Below are positions 5,782-14,388 of a stretch of 16,628 nucleotides of DNA, piece after piece. Numbering within the stretch: the stretch's first letter is position 1; each line of letters opens with the position of its first letter. Position numbers and translations under genes: made by a program. The notes beneath the pieces were generated by a model, which had not been told where the DNA came from, searched no databases, and was given only the letters and a program-made list of their open reading frames with translations. Origin of the DNA: Pseudomonadota bacterium (lineage in GTDB: Bacteria; Pseudomonadota; Alphaproteobacteria; Rhizobiales; Rhizobiaceae); assembly GCA_023399635.1 (NCBI GenBank), contig JAEWOP010000043.1, positions 1 to 16,628 on the forward strand, read 5' to 3'.

Positions 5782-6180
5782 ATGACCCTCGCCTTCCGCT
5801 ACGTCCTGTTTGCCGTGATATCGACGCTCGTCAATTTCGCGGTCCAGGAAGTTTCCCTGAACTTGCTGCCGATCCAGCCGCTCATGCTCTCCATCCTCTT
5901 TGGAACCGCGGCTGGCTTTTTCGTGAAGTATGTGCTCGACAAGAAGTGGATCTTCTTCGACGGCTATACCTCTCGTTCCCATGAGGCGAAGAAGGTATCG
6001 CTTTATGGCGTTTTCAGCATCCTGACGACGATCATATTCTGGAGCTTCGAGCTCGCGTTCTGGACGATCTGGGGCACGACGTTTGCGAAATATGCCGGGG
6101 GTGCACTGGGATTAGCGATCGGCTACGCTTTGAAATACGCACTTGACCGCAAATACGTGTTCCGCCCGAAAGGAGCTTGA
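5782..6180 (+). CDS. GtrA family membrane protein, 132 aa
   Basis: ATG 5782 follows the UbiA stop by 45 bases; the ribosome site is poor (GAGAAC), so coupling to the upstream gene is likely. The 132-residue length is typical for the family. Four membrane segments are visible: about residues 5-27, 32-50, 70-92 and 100-120. The marks of GtrA are FRYVLFAVISTLVNFAVQE near the start, GFFVKYVLDKKWIFF in the second loop and a matching YALKYALDRKYVFRP at the C-terminus. GtrA proteins assist transfer of polyprenyl-linked sugars across the membrane. The mycobacterial member next to dprE1, Rv3789, has been proposed to act in decaprenyl-phosphoarabinose flipping or as a partner of the arabinosyltransferases. 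The neighbours here point to the same role. Confidence 0.88.
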   Translation: MTLAFRYVLFAVISTLVNFAVQEVSLNLLPIQPLMLSILFGTAAGFFVKYVLDKKWIFFDGYTSRSHEAKKVSLYGVFSILTTIIFWSFELAFWTIWGTTFAKYAGGALGLAIGYALKYALDRKYVFRPKGA

Positions 6181-6181
6181 T

Positions 6182-7513
6182 TTGATCCTGCACGGCTGGG
6201 GGCGTTATCCCCGCATCGAAAGCGAAACTCTTCACGCGAGGCTCGGTTCGGAAATCGGCGCCAGCGTTCGATTGACCAGCGGCCTGATCGCGCGCGGCAA
6301 TGGCCGGTCGTATGGTGACGCCGCCATTGGCGACCACGCGACGCTGATGTGCCGTGGCCTCAATCGCATGAGGAACTTCAACCCAGCCACCGCCAGCCTC
6401 ACCGTCGAAGGCGGCACCATGCTGGCTGAGATCCTCGAAGCCTTCATTCCGCGCGGATATTTTCCACCTGTCGTTCCGGGCACCAAGTTGGTGACAGTTG
6501 GCGGGATGATCGCGTCCGACGTGCACGGCAAGAACCATCACCGAGATGGCGGCTTTGGAGCCCATGTTCAGGAGATCAAGCTAGTCCTTGCAAGTGGCGA
6601 GAGCGTCATCTGCAGTCCGCAGAGCAACCCGGATTTGTTCTATGCGACGATCGGCGGCATGGGGCTGACCGGCGTCATTGCGGAAGCGCGCTTCGGCATG
6701 AAGCGCATCGAGACTGGATGGATCAGTCAGACAACAACCGTCGCCAACGATCTGGAGGCCGCTATCGACGCGCTGGACGCCGCCGATGATGCCACTTACT
6801 CCGTAGCCTGGATCGATTGTCTGTCTCGTGGCAGCTCGCTTGGTCGCTCGTTGATCTTTTCCGGCGAACATGCGACCGCTCAACAGCTCGCTGCGATGAG
6901 CCCCCGCAAGCCGCCCTTCCCAGCCGTCGCCCCGGCACGGATCGGCCTCCCATTCGATTTTCCGGGCTGGGCGCTTAACCGCGCAAGCGTCACCGCCTTC
7001 AACGAGATCTATTTTCGCGCCGGAGCTCGCAAGGCGGGAGCCCCCCAGCTTGTGCACTGGAACCCGTATTTCTTCCCGCTCGACGGGATCAAGGACTGGA
7101 ACCGCTTGTATGGCAAGCAAGGGTTTGTACAGCACCAGTGCGTGATACCGGACGCCGTTGCGGCTGATGTGCTGGCCCAGATTCTCGGCCGCTTCACCAG
7201 TTCCGGCCGAGGCTCATTCCTTGCCGTACTCAAGAAGCTCGGTCCCGGGACAGGATGGCTCTCGTTCCCGATGCCAGGATACACCTTGGCGCTTGATCTT
7301 CCGGCGACCCCCGACGTCTTTGCCTTGCTGAACGAGATCGACAAGATCGTCGTTGAAGCCGGCGGTCGGCTTTATCTTGCAAAGGATGCACGGCAATCTC
7401 GTGAGACCTTTGAAGCGGGATATCCTAAGCTGGAGGAGTTCAGGCAATTGCGTAGAACCGTCGATCCGGATGGCCGCTTCAGCTCCAAACTCGCAACGAG
7501 GCTCGGTTTATGA
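6182..7513 (+). CDS. dprE1: DprE1-like FAD-dependent decaprenylphosphoryl-ribose 2-oxidase
   Basis: The start is TTG 6182: AGGAG (6171-6175) is six bases upstream and the gtrA stop ends two bases earlier. The 443-aa protein has the VAO-type FAD fold throughout. Visible are the N-terminal GWGR, GNGRSYGD (39-46), the flavin-contacting VHGKNHH (114-120), YATIGGMGLTG (154-164), and a C-terminal region with SFPMPGY (361-367) and AKD (400-402). K401 fits the catalytic Lys418 of M. tuberculosis DprE1 and H115 fits His132. The family oxidises the 2'-hydroxyl of polyprenylphosphoryl-ribose, the first half of epimerisation to the arabinose donor. The residue matching Cys387, the covalent target of benzothiazinones, is Ala370. 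The DprE2-like partner overlaps by four bases. Azorhizobium NoeCHOP proteins, used in Nod factor arabinosylation, are probable relatives. Confidence 0.9.
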   Translation: MILHGWGRYPRIESETLHARLGSEIGASVRLTSGLIARGNGRSYGDAAIGDHATLMCRGLNRMRNFNPATASLTVEGGTMLAEILEAFIPRGYFPPVVPGTKLVTVGGMIASDVHGKNHHRDGGFGAHVQEIKLVLASGESVICSPQSNPDLFYATIGGMGLTGVIAEARFGMKRIETGWISQTTTVANDLEAAIDALDAADDATYSVAWIDCLSRGSSLGRSLIFSGEHATAQQLAAMSPRKPPFPAVAPARIGLPFDFPGWALNRASVTAFNEIYFRAGARKAGAPQLVHWNPYFFPLDGIKDWNRLYGKQGFVQHQCVIPDAVAADVLAQILGRFTSSGRGSFLAVLKKLGPGTGWLSFPMPGYTLALDLPATPDVFALLNEIDKIVVEAGGRLYLAKDARQSRETFEAGYPKLEEFRQLRRTVDPDGRFSSKLATRLGL

Positions 7514-8259
7514 ACAGCACAGGCAAGACCCTCCTCCTCCTTGGGGCGACTTCGGATATCGGACGTGCCACTGCTATCGCTTACGGCATGGCAGGATGGA
7601 ATGTGCAGCTGGCGGGTCGTGCGCTCGAAGCGGTGGAGCGGGAAGCAGACGATATCCGAACGCGCTGCGGGACCTCGGTCACGGCGCATCAGCTGGACAT
7701 CCTGGCGGCGGAGCAGTTCCAGCCGTTCATCGAAAGCCTGCCCACACTGCCGGATACGGTTGTCTGCGTGATCGGCGAACTGGGGGAGCAGCCGCGGGCG
7801 GAAAAGGAAGCCGCGCACGCCGTCTCGGTATTGCGGACGAATTTCGAAGGTCCGGCAATCTTTCTCGGGATGCTGGCCGAACGCTTCGCGTCTCGCGGCT
7901 CCGGCGCAATCGTCGGTGTCAGCTCCGTGGCAGGTGATCGCGGCCGGTCCTCCAACTATGTCTACGGCTCGGCCAAGGCCGGCTTCACCGCCTTCCTGTC
8001 TGGGCTGAGGAATCGCCTCGCCTCCGTCGGCGTCCGCGTTCTGACGGTCAAGCCGGGTTTCGTTCGCACGCGAATGACCGCGGGCATGGCACTTCCTGGT
8101 CTGCTGACGGCAGAGCCCGACGAAGTCGGCAACGCGATCTTCAAAGCGGCGGAGATGAGCAAGAGCCGCGACGTCATCTATGTGCGCAGCATCTGGTGGC
8201 CATTGATGAGCGTCATCCGCGCAATCCCCGAACCCGTCTTCAAGAGGCTCCGCTTATGA
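7510..8259 (+). CDS. dprE2: DprE2-like SDR, 2'-keto-arabinose reductase
   Basis: The start ATG 7510 overlaps the oxidase stop as ATGA, which implies translational coupling. The 249-aa product is a short-chain dehydrogenase: nucleotide motif LGATSDIG (11-18), N111 in the central helix, S138-S139 in GVSSVAGDRG, and the catalytic pair Y152 and K156 in YVYGSAK. The stretch VYGSAKAGFTAFLSGLRNRL and the later PGFVRTRM are very close to M. tuberculosis DprE2 (Rv3791). The C-terminus (WWPLMSVIRAIPEPVFKRL) is a hydrophobic, basic membrane-association helix as in that enzyme. With DprE1 it reduces the 2'-keto intermediate with NAD(P)H to give polyprenylphosphoryl-D-arabinofuranose. The active site is expected at the membrane surface. 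Confidence 0.88.
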   Translation: MNSTGKTLLLLGATSDIGRATAIAYGMAGWNVQLAGRALEAVEREADDIRTRCGTSVTAHQLDILAAEQFQPFIESLPTLPDTVVCVIGELGEQPRAEKEAAHAVSVLRTNFEGPAIFLGMLAERFASRGSGAIVGVSSVAGDRGRSSNYVYGSAKAGFTAFLSGLRNRLASVGVRVLTVKPGFVRTRMTAGMALPGLLTAEPDEVGNAIFKAAEMSKSRDVIYVRSIWWPLMSVIRAIPEPVFKRLRL

Positions 8260-9842
8260 GCGAGGCGCTGGCCGGCTCAAGGCTGGTTGGGCTGCGGATG
8301 CGTGGCCGCCGTTCGCCGGCGATACTCGTGCTTTTACTCGGCCTGCTTTGCGCGCTGCTCGTTGCCTTGCCGGCGGCAACGGTGGTGACTCGCTCGCTCG
8401 ACGACCTTCTTCTGCTGTTCAACGGCATTCATCGCGTGACGGCCGGTCAGGCGCCAAGCAGAGACTTCCTGACGAGCCTTGGACCCCTCACCTTCTACCT
8501 TCCCGCTCTTGCCTATGGCCTCACCGGCAGCTTGGGTGCCGCGCTGCCACTTACTTTAGGGGTAATCGTTGCCGTGATGGCAGGATTCGCCTGGCATGTT
8601 CTTGGTACGCGGCTTGGTTCGTATCTTGCCCTTCCGTTTGCTGCCTTTCTCTTCTTGATCCTTGCGGCGCCAATGAACCTCGGCGAGCCGATCGCCGCGC
8701 TTTCCTTCACGATGTTCTACAATCGGGCCGGATGGGTGGCACTGGCGCTGCTGCTGGTTCTCTACCTTAAACCACGTTCGGAAAGCTCTACCTTTCGGGC
8801 GGACGCTGTCACGGCGGCGCTGCTCACGCTTTTCCTGCTCTACATGCGCGCGACCTATGGTTTCGTCGCACTCATCTTTCTCCTATTGATGCTGACTGAC
8901 AATAGCCAGCGCCGATGGGCCGCCACGGCGCTTCTTGCTGTTGGTGGCTGCATTGCGGTCGTTGCGCTGATCTGGCCCGGATCATCTTCCTATTGGGCCC
9001 AAGCATGGGCCGGTCTTCAGGCGGATGGAAAGCAGTGGTTCGACCCTGATCGTCTCGCTCAACCCGCGCTCGGCCATCTGGTCGACCTCTTGCTGCTCGC
9101 CCTTCTCATCGTCCTCGCTTTCTGGCGAAAATGGTCATGGAGGGATGCGGCCTTCTTTCTCATCTGCGTGATTGGCGGGCTTTGGCTGCTGAGCTACAAC
9201 ATTCAGAGATGGGGCGTGATCACCATCCACGTCGCGGCTGTTGTCGCCGCCGAGCAGCTGATCAGACGAATGGAGCTAAGTCCTCAGTCCGAAGGCACAG
9301 TCGTCAACCGCGGCGGGATCACGCTGTATTTTGCTGCCTTTGTCTTGCCTACCATTGTTCATTGCGGCCTTGCGCTTTCACTGCACGTGGGCACGGCAGC
9401 TTTGCGAGCCGGCGAGCCTCTGCGACTTGAACGCGTCAGCAATGTCTATCTTGCGGACCTCTGGCCTGGAGGCGATCAGCGGGGCGCGATTGCTTATACA
9501 GGCCTCGTTGAGGAAGGGCTTTCGTTGCTGGAAAAACAGCAGCCCCCACTGGAGCGATTTGCGGTCCTTGGAAGCGTCGACGCCTTCTCCACCAGCCTTG
9601 ACCTGACGCCTGCAACGGGCGTTCAGCTCGACATGCGATGGCCGGTGATTGCCGCTGGGGGCTCAGCTGCGCCGGATCGGATCCTTCGGGACGCGGACAC
9701 GATCCTTGTTCGCAAGAGCGGCGAACTCGCCTCGGGGCTGCCCGCCATCTACATGACTTACGTGACCGCGCATTTTTCCCAAGCTGATGAAACCACGAGT
9801 TGGATCCTCTATCGCCGTACAGGCGAGGGACAGGCTATGTGA
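8256..9842 (+). CDS. Polytopic membrane protein, GT-C-like, paralog 1 of 3
   Basis: ATG 8256 overlaps the reductase stop (ATGA), giving 528 aa. After a basic N-terminus comes a first membrane helix (about 22-43), then a periplasmic loop with D49-D50, GQAPSRDF (64-71) and GPLTFYLPA. About nine or ten further hydrophobic helices reach residue 400, among them TMFYNRAGW followed by LLLVLYL. A soluble C-terminal domain of about 120 residues closes the protein. An acidic residue in the first outer loop plus this topology fits GT-C glycosyltransferases, which use polyprenyl-phosphate sugars. Against its two downstream paralogs it keeps the N-terminal motifs but lacks their NPFS and HWGR motifs (it has DAFS and RWPV). 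By position it corresponds to AftA in the mycobacterial locus, but sequence similarity to AftA is not evident to me. The glycosyltransferase role is inferred. Confidence 0.78.
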   Translation: MSEALAGSRLVGLRMRGRRSPAILVLLLGLLCALLVALPAATVVTRSLDDLLLLFNGIHRVTAGQAPSRDFLTSLGPLTFYLPALAYGLTGSLGAALPLTLGVIVAVMAGFAWHVLGTRLGSYLALPFAAFLFLILAAPMNLGEPIAALSFTMFYNRAGWVALALLLVLYLKPRSESSTFRADAVTAALLTLFLLYMRATYGFVALIFLLLMLTDNSQRRWAATALLAVGGCIAVVALIWPGSSSYWAQAWAGLQADGKQWFDPDRLAQPALGHLVDLLLLALLIVLAFWRKWSWRDAAFFLICVIGGLWLLSYNIQRWGVITIHVAAVVAAEQLIRRMELSPQSEGTVVNRGGITLYFAAFVLPTIVHCGLALSLHVGTAALRAGEPLRLERVSNVYLADLWPGGDQRGAIAYTGLVEEGLSLLEKQQPPLERFAVLGSVDAFSTSLDLTPATGVQLDMRWPVIAAGGSAAPDRILRDADTILVRKSGELASGLPAIYMTYVTAHFSQADETTSWILYRRTGEGQAM

Positions 9843-11413
9843 TGGGAGGTCCCGGATTAAGCCTGGGAGCGTCAGAACGAAGCCCCGCCGTGATCCTCGG
9901 CGTTGCCACCGGATGCATCTTGCTGCTCGCCTTACCGGGCCGGACGGTGACCGCGGCATTCATCAATGACGTCTTCATCTTTCTTGATGGGGCGCATCGA
10001 ATCGTCTCCGGCCAAGTTCCAAACAGAGACTTCCACACTGCTTTAGGCCCTTTGGCTTTCTATATCCCCGCGGCAGGTCTGAATGTTAGCAGCAATTTTG
10101 GCGCGGCTTTGCCGATTGGCATGGCACTCAGCATTCTCGCCGCGTTGCCTGCTCTGTTGTGGGTTCTGGGCAGTCGTCTTGCGCCTCTGCTGGCTACCGT
10201 CCTAGGGATCTTCCTGATCCTTCTTCTCGCGGTACCGACCAACCTTGGAGCGCCCATCGAGCGGCTATCCTTTGCCATGTTTTATAACAGGGTCGGCTGG
10301 TCTGCGCTTGCCCTGCTGCTTGTCATGTACCTGCCGCGAAGGAAGTGGAGCCGCTTCGGCGATCTTGCCGATGCCACCGCGGCGAGTTTCCTTGTGCTCG
10401 TCCAACTCTACACCAAGGCGACTTATGGGATCGTCAGCGTCGGTTTCCTGCTTTTCCTGCTGCTGGACAGGGGACATCGGAAATGGACGACGTGGGCGAC
10501 ACTGGTGACGATCTTCGCGATCCTTGTTGTCGAACTCCTATGGGGCGGAACCCGGCAACACGTGAAGGACATCATGGACGCGTCACGCGTGAGCGGTGGC
10601 CGTGGCCTCTGGGGTCTCGCGCAATCGGCTTTCCGGAATCTTGCAGACCTCAGTGTTTTCGCCCTCGCCGTCGGTTGCTCCTTGTGGATTACTCGCAGCC
10701 TGAAGGATTTTGTTTTCTTCGGCTTCTGCGCCTTTGCCGGTCTGCTTATCATCAGCCAAAATGCCCACGGTTGGGGGATCATCACTCTTTATGCAGGTCT
10801 GGCAGTTGCCGCAGAACAAGCGCGGAGAAAAGACCATCTGGCTATCGGTGACGGCACCGGTATCCCTCCGTCACGCCTCGCCGCTGGGCTGCCTCTCATC
10901 CTCGTGTTCATGGCCTTGCCGCCGGCCGCACATCACGGGACCTCGCTCATCCTCCATGCGCGCCTGGCAATGACGAACAGCGGTACTTCCATCGGACTGC
11001 CGCACTTGCGTGATGTGCGTACCCTGGAGCCTCAAGGAGGAGGTGCAGCATTCATCCGCCAGTATATCCAGAGCATCAATAGCGGCGGAGCGCTCTTGCA
11101 GTCGCTGCCTGAGCGGCCGAGCCGTGTTCTGGTGTTGGACTTCTCCAATCCCTTTTCCGCCGGTCTCGACCTCACGCCGCCCCGGGGCGACAGCGTCTGG
11201 ATGCATTGGGGCCGAAATGTCAATTCGGAGATGCATCCTGCTCCGGAAGCGCTGTTTGCTGACGTCAACATCGTCATGATTCCGAAGATCGGCATCAACA
11301 GCGTGCCTTTGCAGGAACTCTATCGTCCGTTTGTCGAGCGAGAGTTTGCCTTGCTGACGGAAACGCGCGAATGGACGCTCTATCAGCGCCGCCAGACGGG
11401 AGCGGCAGAATGA
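9842..11413 (+). CDS. Polytopic membrane protein, GT-C-like, paralog 2 of 3
   Basis: I chose ATG 9842, which overlaps the upstream stop by one base; GTG 9839 is equally possible and sits better behind GAGGGA (9825-9830). The product has 523 aa. Helix 1 (about 15-33) leads into a loop with N42-D43, D49 and GQVPNRDFHTALGPLAFY (57-74). A run of hydrophobic helices follows, with FAMFYNRVGW and LLLVMYLPRR. The soluble C-terminal domain contains VLDFSNPFSAGLDLTPP and GDSVWMHWGRN, both shared almost exactly with the third paralog. These motifs, in a periplasmic domain, may bind the acceptor glycan. The arrangement (membrane core with first-loop acid, then soluble domain) recalls Emb arabinosyltransferases, though these are only half as long. 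Enzyme activity is inferred from context. Confidence 0.78.
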   Translation: MGGPGLSLGASERSPAVILGVATGCILLLALPGRTVTAAFINDVFIFLDGAHRIVSGQVPNRDFHTALGPLAFYIPAAGLNVSSNFGAALPIGMALSILAALPALLWVLGSRLAPLLATVLGIFLILLLAVPTNLGAPIERLSFAMFYNRVGWSALALLLVMYLPRRKWSRFGDLADATAASFLVLVQLYTKATYGIVSVGFLLFLLLDRGHRKWTTWATLVTIFAILVVELLWGGTRQHVKDIMDASRVSGGRGLWGLAQSAFRNLADLSVFALAVGCSLWITRSLKDFVFFGFCAFAGLLIISQNAHGWGIITLYAGLAVAAEQARRKDHLAIGDGTGIPPSRLAAGLPLILVFMALPPAAHHGTSLILHARLAMTNSGTSIGLPHLRDVRTLEPQGGGAAFIRQYIQSINSGGALLQSLPERPSRVLVLDFSNPFSAGLDLTPPRGDSVWMHWGRNVNSEMHPAPEALFADVNIVMIPKIGINSVPLQELYRPFVEREFALLTETREWTLYQRRQTGAAE

Positions 11414-12990
11414 GCCAGTTGGGCACCAGAATCGATGAGGAGCAGCAGGATATTTCGACCTTGCCTCGAGATCGCACGGTCTCGCTGCGGCTGACAATCC
11501 TGCTGATAGGTTTGGTTCTGGCTGCCACTCTGGTGCTTCCAGGGGCAACGGTCACGACCAAATATGTCAATGACCTCTTCATCTTCCTGGATGGCGCCTA
11601 CCGGATCACGACCGGTCAGGTGCCGAACGTGAATTTCCATACATCACTTGGCCCGCTTGCCTTTTACCTGCCGGCGTTCGGGCTTCGCATGACCGGTCGA
11701 ATGGCCAGCGCAATGCCTGTCGGCATGGCGTTGGTGGTACTGGTTCTCGCCGTCATTTCGGCCGAAGTAGTCGCCAGCCGAATGCGGCAGGTGGTTGCCT
11801 TGCCGCTTGCCCTGTTCCTGCTTCTCGGTGTGGCGGCTCCCGCCAATACGGGGGAAGGTGTGGGCGAACTGTCATTTGCCATGTTCTACAACCGCGTCGG
11901 CTGGGCCGCGCTAGGTCTCCTTCTCGTGATGTATCTCCCGCGGCGCGACAGCAAGAGACAGGATTTGGCAGATGCTATCTGCGCCACCGCCCTCGTGCTC
12001 TTGATGCTTTATCTGAAGATCACCTACGGACTGGCAGAGCTTGCGTTCCTGGTCTTCATGCTGTCAGACCGACGCCAATGGCGATGGGCGGCAATCAGCC
12101 TCGGTCTAATCGTGATCTCTGTCTGCATCATTGAGAGCTTTTGGGGCGGCAGCTTGAGCCATCTCCAGGATCTGAGATTGGCAAGCGATGTCAGCGGCGG
12201 GGTGCCCAATCTTCGATCGCTTGTTGATGTCGTCCTGAGAAACCTACCTGACGTTGCTGTATACGCAATATTCATCGCCGTCCTGCTCCTTCTGCGCCGG
12301 AACGTGCGCGATACTGCTTTCGTCGGCTTCTGCGCCGCCGGAGGGGTGCTGATCATCGAGCAGAACTTTCAAACGCTCGGCATCGTCACGCTCGGCGCCA
12401 GTGCCGCAGTCATCACAGAATTAGTCTTCCTTTCACGGACACCCACGGCTGAAGCGGGGCATGGACGCGGTCTGCCCCTTCTTCTGGCAGTTCTGCTTCT
12501 GCCTCCGACTGCGACCAATGCCACCAATCTTTCGATCCACGCTTTCTACAGTTTCTCAGAAAAAGGCGAGGAGGTTCCCCTCCCCGCGTTCAAGGACATC
12601 CGGCTCGTGCCGATGTGGAGCCAAAACCAGTATGACGTCTTTCGACGCTATAACGCATCCCTTGAGGATGGCGCTCGCGCACTCACCTCTCTGGAAGGAC
12701 CGGAGCGGGTGGCGGTGCTTGATTTCGTTAATCCCTTCTCAGCTGGGATGACATTGCCGCCCCCTGCTGGAGACAGCGCCTGGTATCACTGGGGGCGGAC
12801 CTTGAACCGTGAGCATCATCCGGAAGCAGAGGAATACTTCGCTGACGTTGATCTGATCCTGGATCCGAAAGCTCCGATCGAGGCTTGGACAGCGAACGGC
12901 ATGCGGGACATCTATTCCAGCTATATCCTCGAGCATTTCGAACTTGCGACCGAAACCGGATACTGGCGGATCTACAGGCGAGGTTCCTGA
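11410..12990 (+). CDS. Polytopic membrane protein, GT-C-like, paralog 3 of 3
   Basis: ATG 11410 overlaps the previous stop (ATGA) and has GGGAG upstream, giving 526 aa. A longer polar N-terminus (about 27 residues) precedes helix 1. The first outer loop has N54-D55, D61 and GQVPNVNFHTSLGPLAFY (69-86); the RDF of its paralogs is NVNF here. FAMFYNRVGW and LLLVMYLPRR are kept, as are VLDFVNPFSAGM, GDSAWYHWGR and a following acidic FADVDLILDP in the C-terminal soluble domain. It is closest to paralog 2. This is the last gene of the operon, and its final 19 bases overlap the end of the convergent GT87 gene. A role in extending or capping an arabinose-containing glycan is inferred. Confidence 0.78.
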   Translation: MSQLGTRIDEEQQDISTLPRDRTVSLRLTILLIGLVLAATLVLPGATVTTKYVNDLFIFLDGAYRITTGQVPNVNFHTSLGPLAFYLPAFGLRMTGRMASAMPVGMALVVLVLAVISAEVVASRMRQVVALPLALFLLLGVAAPANTGEGVGELSFAMFYNRVGWAALGLLLVMYLPRRDSKRQDLADAICATALVLLMLYLKITYGLAELAFLVFMLSDRRQWRWAAISLGLIVISVCIIESFWGGSLSHLQDLRLASDVSGGVPNLRSLVDVVLRNLPDVAVYAIFIAVLLLLRRNVRDTAFVGFCAAGGVLIIEQNFQTLGIVTLGASAAVITELVFLSRTPTAEAGHGRGLPLLLAVLLLPPTATNATNLSIHAFYSFSEKGEEVPLPAFKDIRLVPMWSQNQYDVFRRYNASLEDGARALTSLEGPERVAVLDFVNPFSAGMTLPPPAGDSAWYHWGRTLNREHHPEAEEYFADVDLILDPKAPIEAWTANGMRDIYSSYILEHFELATETGYWRIYRRGS

Positions 12991-14144
12991 GCCAGCCCAT
13001 GCCTTTCTTGCCATGCCCTCCAACCGAGGATCACAAGAAGCCAGACCAGCGCCCATCCGTAGACCGATCCGGAGGTGAGTTGAGTCCACGGGGCTTTGCC
13101 GAACTGCGCTAATACGAAGGGAACCGGAACGGCCAGGGCTGCGGCGACGGGCCAGATCCAGACTCGATGTGCGTGGTGAAAGATGACCGGCAACAGGAAC
13201 AGCGTGTAGTGAGTCCATCCCAAAGGCGACGCAACAAGCGAGGCAAGAAGCGCCAAGGCGCTGACATCCAAGAGTGATGGGCGATAGCGGAATGCCCAGT
13301 AGGCCAGTGACAGCAGCAGAAGAGCGCTGATTGGGGTACCGAGCCATGCGAGCCCGGCACGCGCGGCCAAGCCCGACAGCGAGGCATTGGTGAGAAAGAT
13401 GGCGCGGTCTCCATCACCAGCAACCAGTCCCAACCAGTTGAAGTAGATCTCCGGGCCGAAGATGAAGAGCGGGATTGCTGCAATGATGGCCGCCGTCACG
13501 ACCGACACGAGGCTGGATCGGCGATAACCGGCAAGAAACAGCAACACAGGCCAGACTAAGAAATTCGGCTTCATCGACACGAGCAACCCCATGAGGATGC
13601 CTGCCTCTATCATCTTCCCTCTTTCCATCAGCAGCCAGGCACCAACGGCAGCGAGAACGAGCGGCGTGTAGATCTGGCCAAGATACAGCGTGTCGAGAAA
13701 GCCCGCGAGCCCGAAGGCCCAGATGCCGATCAACGGCGTGTAGAACCGATCGCGATAACGCCAGAGCAGCAGCAATACCGCAGCAGCGTAGCAGAGCACC
13801 GAGATGATCAGCCAGACCTGGAAGGTTGCCGCTGGATCTGCCGTATCGAAGAGTTGAAAGAGCAAGGCCGAGATCGGAGGATTGAGGTTCGGGTTCCAGG
13901 ATTCAAATCCCGGAAAAACCACATGGGGCGTGAGTGGCGGATAGATTCCGTAAGGGTCCAGCCCGTTTGCAGCAGCGCGGCCCGATGCAACAAAGGCGCC
14001 AAAATCCCAGAGTCCGTGTTCGCTGAGAACGCGGCGAAACTCCCGACGTAATGACCACAGAGAGAGGATTGCCAGCACTGACCATGCCATCGCCGGTAGC
14101 AGGCGTTCATGCCTCTCGGAGGTGCCATCAATGCTCGTCGCCAT
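12972..14144 (-). CDS. GT87 family (DUF2029) polyprenyl-phosphate glycosyltransferase
   Basis: The start ATG 14144 follows GAGGGACG at suitable distance and gives 390 aa; an upstream ATG at 14201 has no such site and adds an unlikely Arg-rich leader. Helix 1 (about 16-31) is followed by WDFGAFVASGRAAANGLDPY, where D47 is the expected donor-binding or catalytic acid of GT87. NPPISALLFQLF, GQIYTPLVLAAVGAWLL and MKPNFLVWP are further family marks, spread through about ten membrane helices. GT87 includes PimE (mannosyl) and AftC (arabinosyl, using decaprenylphosphoarabinose). Because it adjoins the arabinose donor operon, an AftC-like role is attractive, but the sugar cannot be read from the sequence. 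It is convergent with the operon and overlaps it by 19 bases, so it has a separate promoter. Confidence 0.88.
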   Translation of the reverse strand: MATSIDGTSERHERLLPAMAWSVLAILSLWSLRREFRRVLSEHGLWDFGAFVASGRAAANGLDPYGIYPPLTPHVVFPGFESWNPNLNPPISALLFQLFDTADPAATFQVWLIISVLCYAAAVLLLLWRYRDRFYTPLIGIWAFGLAGFLDTLYLGQIYTPLVLAAVGAWLLMERGKMIEAGILMGLLVSMKPNFLVWPVLLFLAGYRRSSLVSVVTAAIIAAIPLFIFGPEIYFNWLGLVAGDGDRAIFLTNASLSGLAARAGLAWLGTPISALLLLSLAYWAFRYRPSLLDVSALALLASLVASPLGWTHYTLFLLPVIFHHAHRVWIWPVAAALAVPVPFVLAQFGKAPWTQLTSGSVYGWALVWLLVILGWRAWQERHGLAQEPRL

Positions 14145-14337
14145 AGGATCGTCCCTCGTCTGACTCAACCGCCTTGCGCTTCGTCCGTGCCGGCCATGCA
14201 ACTGTTGCGGATATGAAAGGTTGCAATCCGCCGCCGACAGACAGGGCGATGATGAAGATCAATCTGCTCTGCGAGGTCTGAGGAAGCCAGATCTGCGATA
14301 CTATGCTAAGGTGCAAAGGGTCAAAGGTCCGCCTTCT

Positions 14338-14362
14338 GGAACTTATCTCCCTCTGGCGGCTT
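14338..14362 (+). promoter_or_regulatory. Weak EcfG-like promoter before the lipoprotein gene
   Basis: GGAAC (14338-14342) is followed after 18 bases by TT (14361-14362), which fits GGAAC-N18/19-TT, but the two bases before TT are GC rather than CG. The leader would be about 20 bases. Confidence 0.3.
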
Positions 14363-14388
14363 CGGATGAAGCTGTATGGAGCCTTCCG

